Origin: Brachycybe producta
Taxonomy: Eukaryota > Arthropoda > Diplopoda > Playtdesmida > Andrognathidae
DNA length: 64,000 nt
Direction of reading: 5' to 3'
Assembly (NCBI GenBank): GCA_036925085.1
Contig: JAUPFP010000015.1
Location: forward strand, 4,740,205 to 4,804,204
Below the pieces are notes generated by a model. That model ran no database searches. It was not told where the DNA came from and saw only the letters and a program-made list of their open reading frames with translations. Position 1 is the first letter of the stretch. Each line of letters begins with the position of its first letter. This document shows positions 40,901 through 53,900 of the stretch, one piece after another. The position numbers were made by a program, and so were the translations under genes.

Positions 40901-42680
40901 TTTACTGGGAATGCATCAAATCCAACATTTCCATTCCCGCTCGTCTGGTTCACTTGCTATGAATTTTCAAAGTTACAGATAAATGAGCAAGCATAGACAC
41001 TTCAATGACGCCCAATTTGAACTGGTGTAACTTTTGAAGCGTGCATTGCACACTGGAAATGAAGACATCACTGCATTCCAGACTTTTCTGGGAATGCATC
41101 AAATCCAAAATTTCCATTCCCGCTCGTCTGGTTCACTTGCTATGAATTTTCAAAGTTACAGATAAATGAGCAAGCATAGACACTTCAATGACGCCCAATT
41201 TGAACTGGTGTAACTTTTGAAGCGTGCATTGCACACTGGAAATGAAGACATCACTGCATTCCAGACTTTTCTGGGAATGCATCAAATCCAAAATTTCCAT
41301 TCCCGCTCATCTGGTTCACTTGCTATGAATTTTCAAAGTTACAGATAAATGAGCAAGCATAGACACTTCAATGACGCCCAATTTGAACTGGTGTAACTTT
41401 TGAAGCGTGCATTGCACACTGGAAATGAAGACATCACTGCATTCCAGACTTTACTGGGAATGCATCAAATCCAACATTTCCATTCCCGCTCGTCTGGTTC
41501 ACTTGCTATGAATTTTCAAAGTTACAGATAAATGAGCAAGCATAGACACTTCAATGACGCCCAATTTGAACTGGTGTAACTTTTGAAGCGTGCATTGCAC
41601 ACTGGAAATGAAGACATCACTGCATTCCAGACTTTTCTGGGAATGCATCAAATCCAAAATTTCCATTCCCGCTCGTCTGGTTCACTTGCTATGAATTTTC
41701 AAAGTTACAGATAAATGAGCAAGCATAGACACTTCAATGACGCCCAATTTGAACTGGTGTAACTTTTGAAGCGTGCATTGCACACTGGAAATGAAGACAT
41801 CACTGCATTCCAGACTTTACTGGGAATGCATCAAATCCAACATTTCCATTCCCGCTCGTCTGGTTCACTTGCTATGAATTTTCAAAGTTACAGATAAATG
41901 AGCAAGCATAGACACTTCAATGACGCCCAATTTGAACTGGTGTAACTTTTGAAGCGTGCATTGCACACTGGAAATGAAGACATCACTGCATTCCAGACTT
42001 TACTGGGAATGCATCAAATCCAACATTTCCATTCCCGCTCGTCTGGTTCACTTGCTATGAATTTTCAAAGTTACAGATAAATGAGCAAGCATAGACACTT
42101 CAATGACGCCCACTTCGAACTGGTGTAACTTTTGAAGCGTGCATTGCACACTGGAAATGAAGACATCACTGAATTCCAGGCTGCTCTTGCAATGTGATGC
42201 ATCCAAAATTTCAATTCCCGCTCGTCTGTTTCACTTGCAATGAATTTTTGAAGTTATATAAATATTCCAAGAGGTCCAGAGTATGGTCCATGAATATTTT
42301 CAAAAAATGACAAGAAATGAGTCTTTCAGATGCCCTGAAAAGCACCGAAATGAACTCAGGAGGGCCCAACAAATTTCAGAAGACCATGAAAACCCATAAA
42401 TTCAAAAAAGTAAAAATTGTCAAAAAATGAAATTCTTCCAAGAGTCTACTCTTGGAAATTTTTCAAAAAACGGCCAAAACTGAAAGTCTTCTAGATGCCT
42501 TGAAAAGCATTGAAATGAACTCAGGAGGGCCCAACAGACTTCAGATGACTATAAAAACCGTAAACCACTTGCAATGAATTTTCGAAGTTACAAATCCATG
42601 AGCAAGCATAGACACTTCAATGACGCCCAATTTGAACTGGTGTAACTTTTGAAGCGTGCATTGCACACTGGAAATGAAGA
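22903..42680 (+). repeat. Satellite domain with L1 long units only
   Basis: All eleven long units here are L1 (CTGTTTCAC, GTTATATAAAT, AAGCATTGAAATG, ACTATAAAAACC). The monomer before each L1 always carries CGCCCACTTCGAAC. Four successive long units (36070, 38234, 39300, 40366) share GATGCATCCAACATTTC instead of CCAAAATTTC and form a local sub-lineage. Confidence 0.9.
33906..38233 (+). repeat. Two 2164-bp higher-order repeats (long unit + 9 monomers)
   Basis: Long-unit starts at 33906, 36070 and 38234 are spaced exactly 2164 bp apart, with the same order of monomer variants by eye. Confidence 0.75.
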
Positions 42681-42863
42681 CATCACTGCATTCCAGACTT
42701 TACTGGGAATGCATCAAATCCAACATTTCCATTCCCGCTCGTCTGGTTCACTTGCTATGAATTTTCAAAGTTACAGATAAATGAGCAAGCATAGACACTT
42801 CAATGACGCCCAATTTGAACTGGTGTAACTTTTGAAGCGTGCATTGCACACTGGAAATGAAGA

Positions 42864-45800
42864 CATCACTGCATTCCAGACTTTACTGGGAATGCATCAA
42901 ATCCAACATTTCCATTCCCGCTCGTCTGGTTCACTTGCTATGAATTTTCAAAGTTACAGATAAATGAGCAAGCATAGACACTTCAATGACGCCCAATTTG
43001 AACTGGTGTAACTTTTGAAGCGTGCATTGCACACTTAAAATGAAGACATCACTGCATTCCAGACTTTTCTGGGAATGCATCAAATCCAACATTTCCATTC
43101 CCGCTCGTCTGGTTCACTTGCTATGAATTTTCAAATTTACAGATAAATGAGCAAGCATAGACACTTCAATAACGCCCAATTTGAACTGGTGTAACTTTTG
43201 AAGCGTGCATTGCACACTTAAAATGAAGACATCACTGCATTCCAGACTTTTCTGGGAATGCATCAAATCCAAAATTTCCATTCCCGCTCGTCTGGTTCAC
43301 TTGCTATGAATTTTCAAAGATACAGATAAATGAGCAAGCATAGACACTTCAATGACGCCCAATTTGAACTGGTGTAACTTTTGAAGCGTGCATTGCACAC
43401 TGCAAATGAAGACATCACTGCATTCCAGACTTTACTGGGAATGCATCAAATCCAACATTTCCATTCCCGCTCGTCTGGTTCACTTGCTACGAATTTTCAA
43501 AGTTACAGATAAATGAGCAAGCATAGACACTTCAATAACGCCCAATTTGAACTGGTGTAACTTTTGAAGCGTGCATTGCACACTGGAAATGAAGACATCA
43601 CTGCATTCCAGACTTTCCTGGGAATGCATCAAATCCAACATTTCCATTCCCTCTCGTCTGGTTCACTTGCTATGAATTTTCAAAGTTACAGATAAATGAG
43701 CAAGCATAGACACTTCAATGACGCCCAATTTGAACTGGTGTAACTTTTGAAGCGTGCATTGCACACTGGAAATGAAGACATCACTGCATTCCAGACTTTA
43801 CTGGGAATGCATCAAATCCAACATTTCCATTCCCGCTCGTCTGGTTCACTTGCTATGAATTTTCAAAGTTACAGATAAATGAGCAAGCATAGACACTTCA
43901 ATGACGCCCAATTTGAACTGGTGTAACTTTTGAAGCGTGCATTGCACACTGCAAATGAAGACATCACTGCATTCCAGACTTTACTGGGAATGCATCAAAT
44001 CCAACATTTCCATTCCCGCTCGTCTGGTTCACTTGCTATGAATTTTCAAAGTTACAGATAAATGAGCAAGCATAGACACTTCAATGATTTCCAATTTGAA
44101 CTGGTGTAACTTTTGAAGCGTGCATTGCACACTGGAAATGAAGACATCACTGAATTCCAGGCTGCTCTTGCAATGTGATGCATCCAAAATTTCAATTCCC
44201 GCTCGTCTGGTTCACTTGCAATGAATTTTTGAAGTTAAATAAATATTCCAAGAGGTCCAGAGTATGGTCCATGAATATTTTCAAAAAATGACAAGAAATG
44301 AGTCTTTCAGATGCCCTGAAAAGCACCGAAATGAACTCAGGAGGGCCCAACAAATTTCAGAAGACCATGAAAACCCATAAATTCAAAAAAGTAAAAATTG
44401 TCAAAAAATGAAATTCTTCCAAGAGTCTACTCTTGGAAATTTTTCAAAAAACGGCCAAAACTGAAAGTCTTCTAGATGCCTTGAAAAGCACTGAAATGAA
44501 CTCAGGAGGGCCCAACAGACTTCAGATGACTATGAAAACCGTAAACCACTTGCAATGAATTTTCGAAGTTACAAATCCATGAGCAAGCATAGACACTTCA
44601 ATGACGCCCAATTTGAACTGGTGTAACTTTTGAAGCGTGCATTGCACACTGGAAATGAAGACATCACTGCATTCCAGACTTTACTGGGAATGCATCAAAT
44701 CCAACATTTCCATTCCCGCTCGTCTGGTTCACTTGCTATGAATTTTCAAAGTTACAGATAAATGAGCAAGCATAGACACTTCAATGACGCCCAATTTGAA
44801 CTGGTGTAACTTTTGAAGCGTGCATTGCACACTGGAAATGAAGACATCACTGCATTCCAGACTTTACTGGGAATGCATCAAATCCAACATTTCCATTCCC
44901 GCTCGTCTGGTTCACTTGCTATGAATTTTCAAAGTTACAGATAAATGAGCAAGCATAGACACTTCAATGACGCCCAATTTGAACTGGTGTAACTTTTGAA
45001 GCGTGCATTGCACACTGGAAATGAAGACATCACTGCATTCCAGACTTTTCTGGGAATGCATCAAATCCAACATTTCCATTCCCGCTCGTCTGGTTCACTT
45101 GCTATGAATTTTCAAATTTACAGATAAATGAGCAAGCATAGACACTTCAATGATTTCCAATTTGAACTGGTGTAACTTTTGAAGCGTGCATTGCACACTG
45201 GAAATGAAGACATCACTGCATTCCAGACTTTTCTGGGAATGCATCAAATCCAAAATTTCCATTCCCGCTCGTCTGGTTCACTTGCTATGAATTTTCAAAG
45301 TTACAGATAAATGAGCAAGCATAGACACTTCAATGACGCCCAATTTGAACTGGTGTAACTTTTGAAGCGTGCATTGCACACTGGAAATGAAGACATCACT
45401 GCATTCCAGACTTTACTGGGAATGCATCAAATCCAACATTTCCATTCCCGCTCGTCTGGTTCACTTGCTATGAATTTTCAAAGTTACAGATAAATGAGCA
45501 AGCATAGACACTTCAATGACGCCCAATTTGAACTGGTGTAACTTTTGAAGCGTGCATTGCACACTTAAAATGAAGACATCACTGCATTCCAGACTTTTCT
45601 GGGAATGCATCAAATCCAACATTTCCATTCCCGCTCGTCTGGTTCACTTGCTATGAATTTTCAAATTTACAGATAAATGAGCAAGCATAGACACTTCAAT
45701 AACGCCCAATTTGAACTGGTGTAACTTTTGAAGCGTGCATTGCACACTTAAAATGAAGACATCACTGCATTCCAGACTTTTCTGGGAATGCATCAAATCC

Positions 45801-47923
45801 AAAATTTCCATTCCCGCTCGTCTGGTTCACTTGCTATGAATTTTCAAAGATACAGATAAATGAGCAAGCATAGACACTTCAATGACGCCCAATTTGAACT
45901 GGTGTAACTTTTGAAGCGTGCATTGCACACTGCAAATGAAGACATCACTGCATTCCAGACTTTACTGGGAATGCATCAAATCCAACATTTCCATTCCCGC
46001 TCGTCTGGTTCACTTGCTACGAATTTTCAAAGTTACAGATAAATGAGCAAGCATAGACACTTCAATAACGCCCAATTTGAACTGGTGTAACTTTTGAAGC
46101 GTGCATTGCACACTGGAAATGAAGACATCACTGCATTCCAGACTTTCCTGGGAATGCATCAAATCCAACATTTCCATTCCCTCTCGTCTGGTTCACTTGC
46201 TATGAATTTTCAAAGTTACAGATAAATGAGCAAGCATAGACACTTCAATGACGCCCAATTTGAACTGGTGTAACTTTTGAAGCGTGCATTGCACACTGGA
46301 AATGAAGACATCACTGCATTCCAGACTTTACTGGGAATGCATCAAATCCAACATTTCCATTCCCGCTCGTCTGGTTCACTTGCTATGAATTTTCAAAGTT
46401 ACAGATAAATGAGCAAGCATAGACACTTCAATGACGCCCAATTTGAACTGGTGTAACTTTTGAAGCGTGCATTGCACACTGCAAATGAAGACATCACTGC
46501 ATTCCAGACTTTACTGGGAATGCATCAAATCCAACATTTCCATTCCCGCTCGTCTGGTTCACTTGCTATGAATTTTCAAAGTTACAGATAAATGAGCAAG
46601 CATAGACACTTCAATGATTTCCAATTTGAACTGGTGTAACTTTTGAAGCGTGCATTGCACACTGGAAATGAAGACATCACTGAATTCCAGGCTGCTCTTG
46701 CAATGTGATGCATCCAAAATTTCAATTCCCGCTCGTCTGGTTCACTTGCAATGAATTTTTGAAGTTAAATAAATATTCCAAGAGGTCCAGAGTATGGTCC
46801 ATGAATATTTTCAAAAAATGACAAGAAATGAGTCTTTCAGATGCCCTGAAAAGCACCGAAATGAACTCAGGAGGGCCCAACAAATTTCAGAAGACCATGA
46901 AAACCCATAAATTCAAAAAAGTAAAAATTGTCAAAAAATGAAATTCTTCCAAGAGTCTACTCTTGGAAATTTTTCAAAAAACGGCCAAAACTGAAAGTCT
47001 TCTAGATGCCTTGAAAAGCACTGAAATGAACTCAGGAGGGCCCAACAGACTTCAGATGACTATGAAAACCGTAAACCACTTGCAATGAATTTTCGAAGTT
47101 ACAAATCCATGAGCAAGCATAGACACTTCAATGACGCCCAATTTGAACTGGTGTAACTTTTGAAGCGTGCATTGCACACTGGAAATGAAGACATCACTGC
47201 ATTCCAGACTTTACTGGGAATGCATCAAATCCAACATTTCCATTCCCGCTCGTCTGGTTCACTTGCTATGAATTTTCAAAGTTACAGATAAATGAGCAAG
47301 CATAGACACTTCAATGACGCCCAATTTGAACTGGTGTAACTTTTGAAGCGTGCATTGCACACTGGAAATGAAGACATCACTGCATTCCAGACTTTACTGG
47401 GAATGCATCAAATCCAACATTTCCATTCCCGCTCGTCTGGTTCACTTGCTATGAATTTTCAAAGTTACAGATAAATGAGCAAGCATAGACACTTCAATGA
47501 CGCCCAATTTGAACTGGTGTAACTTTTGAAGCGTGCATTGCACACTGGAAATGAAGACATCACTGCATTCCAGACTTTTCTGGGAATGCATCAAATCCAA
47601 CATTTCCATTCCCGCTCGTCTGGTTCACTTGCTATGAATTTTCAAATTTACAGATAAATGAGCAAGCATAGACACTTCAATGATTTCCAATTTGAACTGG
47701 TGTAACTTTTGAAGCGTGCATTGCACACTGGAAATGAAGACATCACTGCATTCCAGACTTTTCTGGGAATGCATCAAATCCAAAATTTCCATTCCCGCTC
47801 GTCTGGTTCACTTGCTATGAATTTTCAAAGATACAGATAAATGAGCAAGCATAGACACTTCAATGACGCCCAATTTGAACTGGTGTAACTTTTGAAGCGT
47901 GCATTGCACACTGGAAATGAAGA
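42864..47923 (+). repeat. 2530-bp tandem duplication
   Basis: A block with rare variants (CACACTTAAAATGAAG, CAATAACGCCC, CTACGAATTTTC, CCCTCTCGTC, CAATGATTTCC and an L2 long unit) occurs at 42864-45393 and again at 45394-47923. Matching features are offset by exactly 2530 bp, for example 43036/45566 and 44145/46675. Confidence 0.85.
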
Positions 47924-50900
47924 CATCACTGAATTCCAGGCTGCTCTTGCAATGTGATGCATCCAAAATTTCAATTCCCGCTCGTCTGGTTCACTTGCAA
48001 TGAATTTTTGAAGTTAAATAAATATTCCAAGAGGTCCAGAGTATGGTCCATGAATATTTTCAAAAAATGACAAGAAATGAGTCTTTCAGATGCCCTGAAA
48101 AGCACCGAAATGAACTCAGGAGGGCCCAACAAATTTCAGAAGACCATGAAAACCCATAAATTCAAAAAAGTAAAAATTGTCAAAAAATGAAATTCTTCCA
48201 AGAGTCTACTCTTGGAAATTTTTCAAAAAACGGCCAAAACTGAAAGTCTTCTAGATGCCTTGAAAAGCACTGAAATGAACTCAGGAGGGCCCAACAGACT
48301 TCAGATGACTATGAAAACCGTAAACCACTTGCAATGAATTTTCGAAGTTACAAATCCATGAGCAAGCATAGACACTTCAATGACGCCCAATTTGAACTGG
48401 TGTAACTTTTGAAGCGTGCATTGCACACTGGAAATGAAGACATCACTGCATTCCAGACTTTACTGGGAATGCATCAAATCCAACATTTCCATTCCCGCTC
48501 GTCTGGTTCACTTGCTATGAATTTTCAAAGTTACAGATAAATGAGCAAGCATAGACACTTCAATGACGCCCAATTTGAACTGGTGTAACTTTTGAAGCGT
48601 GCATTGCACACTGGAAATGAAGACATCACTGCATTCCAGACTTTTCTGGGAATGCATCAAATCCAAAATTTCCATTCCCGCTCGTCTGGTTCACTTGCTA
48701 TGAATTTTCAAAGTTACAGATAAATGAGCAAGCATAGACACTTCAATGACGCCCAATTTGAACTGGTGTAACTTTTGAAGCGTGCATTGCACACTGGAAA
48801 TGAAGACATCACTGCATTCCAGACTTTTCTGGGAATGCATCAAATCCAACATTTCCATTCCCGCTCGTCTGGTTCACTTGCTATGAATTTTCAAATTTAC
48901 AGATAAATGAGCAAGCATAGACACTTCAATGATTTCCAATTTGAACTGGTGTAACTTTTGAAGCGTGCATTGCACACTGGAAATGAAGACATCACTGCAT
49001 TCCAGACTTTTCTGGGAATGCATCAAATCCAAAATTTCCATTCCCGCTCGTCTGGTTCACTTGCTATGAATTTTCAAAGATACAGATAAATGAGCAAGCA
49101 TAGACACTTCAATGACGCCCAATTTGAACTGGTGTAACTTTTGAAGCGTGCATTGCACACTGGAAATGAAGACATCACTGAATTCCAGGCTGCTCTTGCA
49201 ATGTGATGCATCCAAAATTTCAATTCCCGCTCGTCTGGTTCACTTGCAATGAATTTTTGAAGTTAAATAAATATTCCAAGAGGTCCAGAGTATGGTCCAT
49301 GAATATTTTCAAAAAATGACAAGAAATGAGTCTTTCAGATGCCCTGAAAAGCACCGAAATGAACTCAGGAGGGCCCAACAAATTTCAGAAGACCATGAAA
49401 ACCCATAAATTCAAAAAAGTAAAAATTGTCAAAAAATGAAATTCTTCCAAGAGTCTACTCTTGGAAATTTTTCAAAAAACGGCCAAAACTGAAAGTCTTC
49501 TAGATGCCTTGAAAAGCACTGAAATGAACTCAGGAGGGCCCAACAGACTTCAGATGACTATGAAAACCGTAAACCACTTGCAATGAATTTTCGAAGTTAC
49601 AAATCCATGAGCAAGCATAGACACTTCAATGACGCCCAATTTGAACTGGTGTAACTTTTGAAGCGTGCATTGCACACTGGAAATGAAGACATCACTGCAT
49701 TCCAGACTTTACTGGGAATGCATCAAATCCAACATTTCCATTCCCGCTCGTCTGGTTCACTTGCTATGAATTTTCAAAGTTACAGATAAATGAGCAAGCA
49801 TAGACACTTCAATGACGCCCAATTTGAACTGGTGTAACTTTTGAAGCGTGCATTGCACACTGGAAATGAAGACATCACTGCATTCCAGACTTTTCTGGGA
49901 ATGCATCAAATCCAAAATTTCCATTCCCGCTCGTCTGGTTCACTTGCTATGAATTTTCAAAGTTACAGATAAATGAGCAAGCATAGACACTTCAATGACG
50001 CCCAATTTGAACTGGTGTAACTTTTGAAGCGTGCATTGCACACTGGAAATGAAGACATCACTGCATTCCAGACTTTACTGGGAATGCATCAAATCCAACA
50101 TTTCCATTCCCGCTCGTCTGGTTCACTTGCTATGAATTTTCAAAGTTACAGATAAATGAGCAAGCATAGACACTTCAATGACGCCCACTTCGAACTGGTG
50201 TAACTTTTGAAGCGTGCATTGCACACTGGAAATGAAGACATCACTGAATTCCAGGCTGCTCTTGCAATGTGATGCATCCAAAATTTCAATTCCCGCTCGT
50301 CTGTTTCACTTGCAATGAATTTTTGAAGTTATATAAATATTCCAAGAGGTCCAGAGTATGGTCCATGAATATTTTCAAAAAATGACAAGAAATGAGTCTT
50401 TCAGATGCCCTGAAAAGCACCGAAATGAACTCAGGAGGGCCCAACAAATTTCAGAAGACCATGAAAACCCATAAATTCAAAAAAGTAAAAATTGTCAAAA
50501 AATGAAATTCTTCCAAGAGTCTACTCTTGGAAATTTTTCAAAAAACGGCCAAAACTGAAAGTCTTCTAGATGCCTTGAAAAGCATTGAAATGAACTCAGG
50601 AGGGCCCAACAGACTTCAGATGACTATAAAAACCGTAAACCACTTGCAATGAATTTTCGAAGTTACAAATCCATGAGCAAGCATAGACACTTCAATGACG
50701 CCCAATTTGAACTGGTGTAACTTTTGAAGCGTGCATTGCACACTGGAAATGAAGACATCACTGCATTCCAGACTTTACTGGGAATGCATCAAATCCAACA
50801 TTTCCATTCCCGCTCGTCTGGTTCACTTGCTATGAATTTTCAAAGTTACAGATAAATGAGCAAGCATAGACACTTCAATGACGCCCAATTTGAACTGGTG

Positions 50901-53900
50901 TAACTTTTGAAGCGTGCATTGCACACTGGAAATGAAGACATCACTGCATTCCAGACTTTACTGGGAATGCATCAAATCCAACATTTCCATTCCCGCTCGT
51001 CTGGTTCACTTGCTATGAATTTTCAAAGTTACAGATAAATGAGCAAGCATAGACACTTCAATGACGCCCAATTTGAACTGGTGTAACTTTTGAAGCGTGC
51101 ATTGCACACTTAAAATGAAGACATCACTGCATTCCAGACTTTTCTGGGAATGCATCAAATCCAACATTTCCATTCCCGCTCGTCTGGTTCACTTGCTATG
51201 AATTTTCAAATTTACAGATAAATGAGCAAGCATAGACACTTCAATAACGCCCAATTTGAACTGGTGTAACTTTTGAAGCGTGCATTGCACACTTAAAATG
51301 AAGACATCACTGCATTCCAGACTTTTCTGGGAATGCATCAAATCCAAAATTTCCATTCCCGCTCGTCTGGTTCACTTGCTATGAATTTTCAAAGATACAG
51401 ATAAATGAGCAAGCATAGACACTTCAATGACGCCCAATTTGAACTGGTGTAACTTTTGAAGCGTGCATTGCACACTGCAAATGAAGACATCACTGCATTC
51501 CAGACTTTACTGGGAATGCATCAAATCCAACATTTCCATTCCCGCTCGTCTGGTTCACTTGCTACGAATTTTCAAAGTTACAGATAAATGAGCAAGCATA
51601 GACACTTCAATAACGCCCAATTTGAACTGGTGTAACTTTTGAAGCGTGCATTGCACACTGGAAATGAAGACATCACTGCATTCCAGACTTTCCTGGGAAT
51701 GCATCAAATCCAACATTTCCATTCCCTCTCGTCTGGTTCACTTGCTATGAATTTTCAAAGTTACAGATAAATGAGCAAGCATAGACACTTCAATGACGCC
51801 CAATTTGAACTGGTGTAACTTTTGAAGCGTGCATTGCACACTGGAAATGAAGACATCACTGCATTCCAGACTTTTCTGGGAATGCATCAAATCCAAAATT
51901 TCCATTCCCGCTCGTCTGGTTCACTTGCTATGAATTTTCAAAGATACAGATAAATGAGCAAGCATAGACACTTCAATGACGCCCAATTTGAACTGGTGTA
52001 ACTTTTGAAGCGTGCATTGCACACTGGAAATGAAGACATCACTGAATTCCAGGCTGCTCTTGCAATGTGATGCATCCAAAATTTCAATTCCCGCTCGTCT
52101 GGTTCACTTGCAATGAATTTTTGAAGTTAAATAAATATTCCAAGAGGTCCAGAGTATGGTCCATGAATATTTTCAAAAAATGACAAGAAATGAGTCTTTC
52201 AGATGCCCTGAAAAGCACCGAAATGAACTCAGGAGGGCCCAACAAATTTCAGAAGACCATGAAAACCCATAAATTCAAAAAAGTAAAAATTGTCAAAAAA
52301 TGAAATTCTTCCAAGAGTCTACTCTTGGAAATTTTTCAAAAAACGGCCAAAACTGAAAGTCTTCTAGATGCCTTGAAAAGCACTGAAATGAACTCAGGAG
52401 GGCCCAACAGACTTCAGATGACTATGAAAACCGTAAACCACTTGCAATGAATTTTCGAAGTTACAAATCCATGAGCAAGCATAGACACTTCAATGACGCC
52501 CAATTTGAACTGGTGTAACTTTTGAAGCGTGCATTGCACACTGGAAATGAAGACATCACTGCATTCCAGACTTTACTGGGAATGCATCAAATCCAACATT
52601 TCCATTCCCGCTCGTCTGGTTCACTTGCTATGAATTTTCAAAGTTACAGATAAATGAGCAAGCATAGACACTTCAATGACGCCCAATTTGAACTGGTGTA
52701 ACTTTTGAAGCGTGCATTGCACACTGGAAATGAAGACATCACTGCATTCCAGACTTTTCTGGGAATGCATCAAATCCAAAATTTCCATTCCCGCTCGTCT
52801 GGTTCACTTGCTATGAATTTTCAAAGTTACAGATAAATGAGCAAGCATAGACACTTCAATGACGCCCAATTTGAACTGGTGTAACTTTTGAAGCGTGCAT
52901 TGCACACTGGAAATGAAGACATCACTGCATTCCAGACTTTACTGGGAATGCATCAAATCCAACATTTCCATTCCCGCTCGTCTGGTTCACTTGCTATGAA
53001 TTTTCAAAGTTACAGATAAATGAGCAAGCATAGACACTTCAATGACGCCCACTTCGAACTGGTGTAACTTTTGAAGCGTGCATTGCACACTGGAAATGAA
53101 GACATCACTGAATTCCAGGCTGCTCTTGCAATGTGATGCATCCAAAATTTCAATTCCCGCTCGTCTGTTTCACTTGCAATGAATTTTTGAAGTTATATAA
53201 ATATTCCAAGAGGTCCAGAGTATGGTCCATGAATATTTTCAAAAAATGACAAGAAATGAGTCTTTCAGATGCCCTGAAAAGCACCGAAATGAACTCAGGA
53301 GGGCCCAACAAATTTCAGAAGACCATGAAAACCCATAAATTCAAAAAAGTAAAAATTGTCAAAAAATGAAATTCTTCCAAGAGTCTACTCTTGGAAATTT
53401 TTCAAAAAACGGCCAAAACTGAAAGTCTTCTAGATGCCTTGAAAAGCATTGAAATGAACTCAGGAGGGCCCAACAGACTTCAGATGACTATAAAAACCGT
53501 AAACCACTTGCAATGAATTTTCGAAGTTACAAATCCATGAGCAAGCATAGACACTTCAATGACGCCCAATTTGAACTGGTGTAACTTTTGAAGCGTGCAT
53601 TGCACACTGGAAATGAAGACATCACTGCATTCCAGACTTTACTGGGAATGCATCAAATCCAACATTTCCATTCCCGCTCGTCTGGTTCACTTGCTATGAA
53701 TTTTCAAAGTTACAGATAAATGAGCAAGCATAGACACTTCAATGACGCCCAATTTGAACTGGTGTAACTTTTGAAGCGTGCATTGCACACTGGAAATGAA
53801 GACATCACTGCATTCCAGACTTTACTGGGAATGCATCAAATCCAACATTTCCATTCCCGCTCGTCTGGTTCACTTGCTATGAATTTTCAAAGTTACAGAT

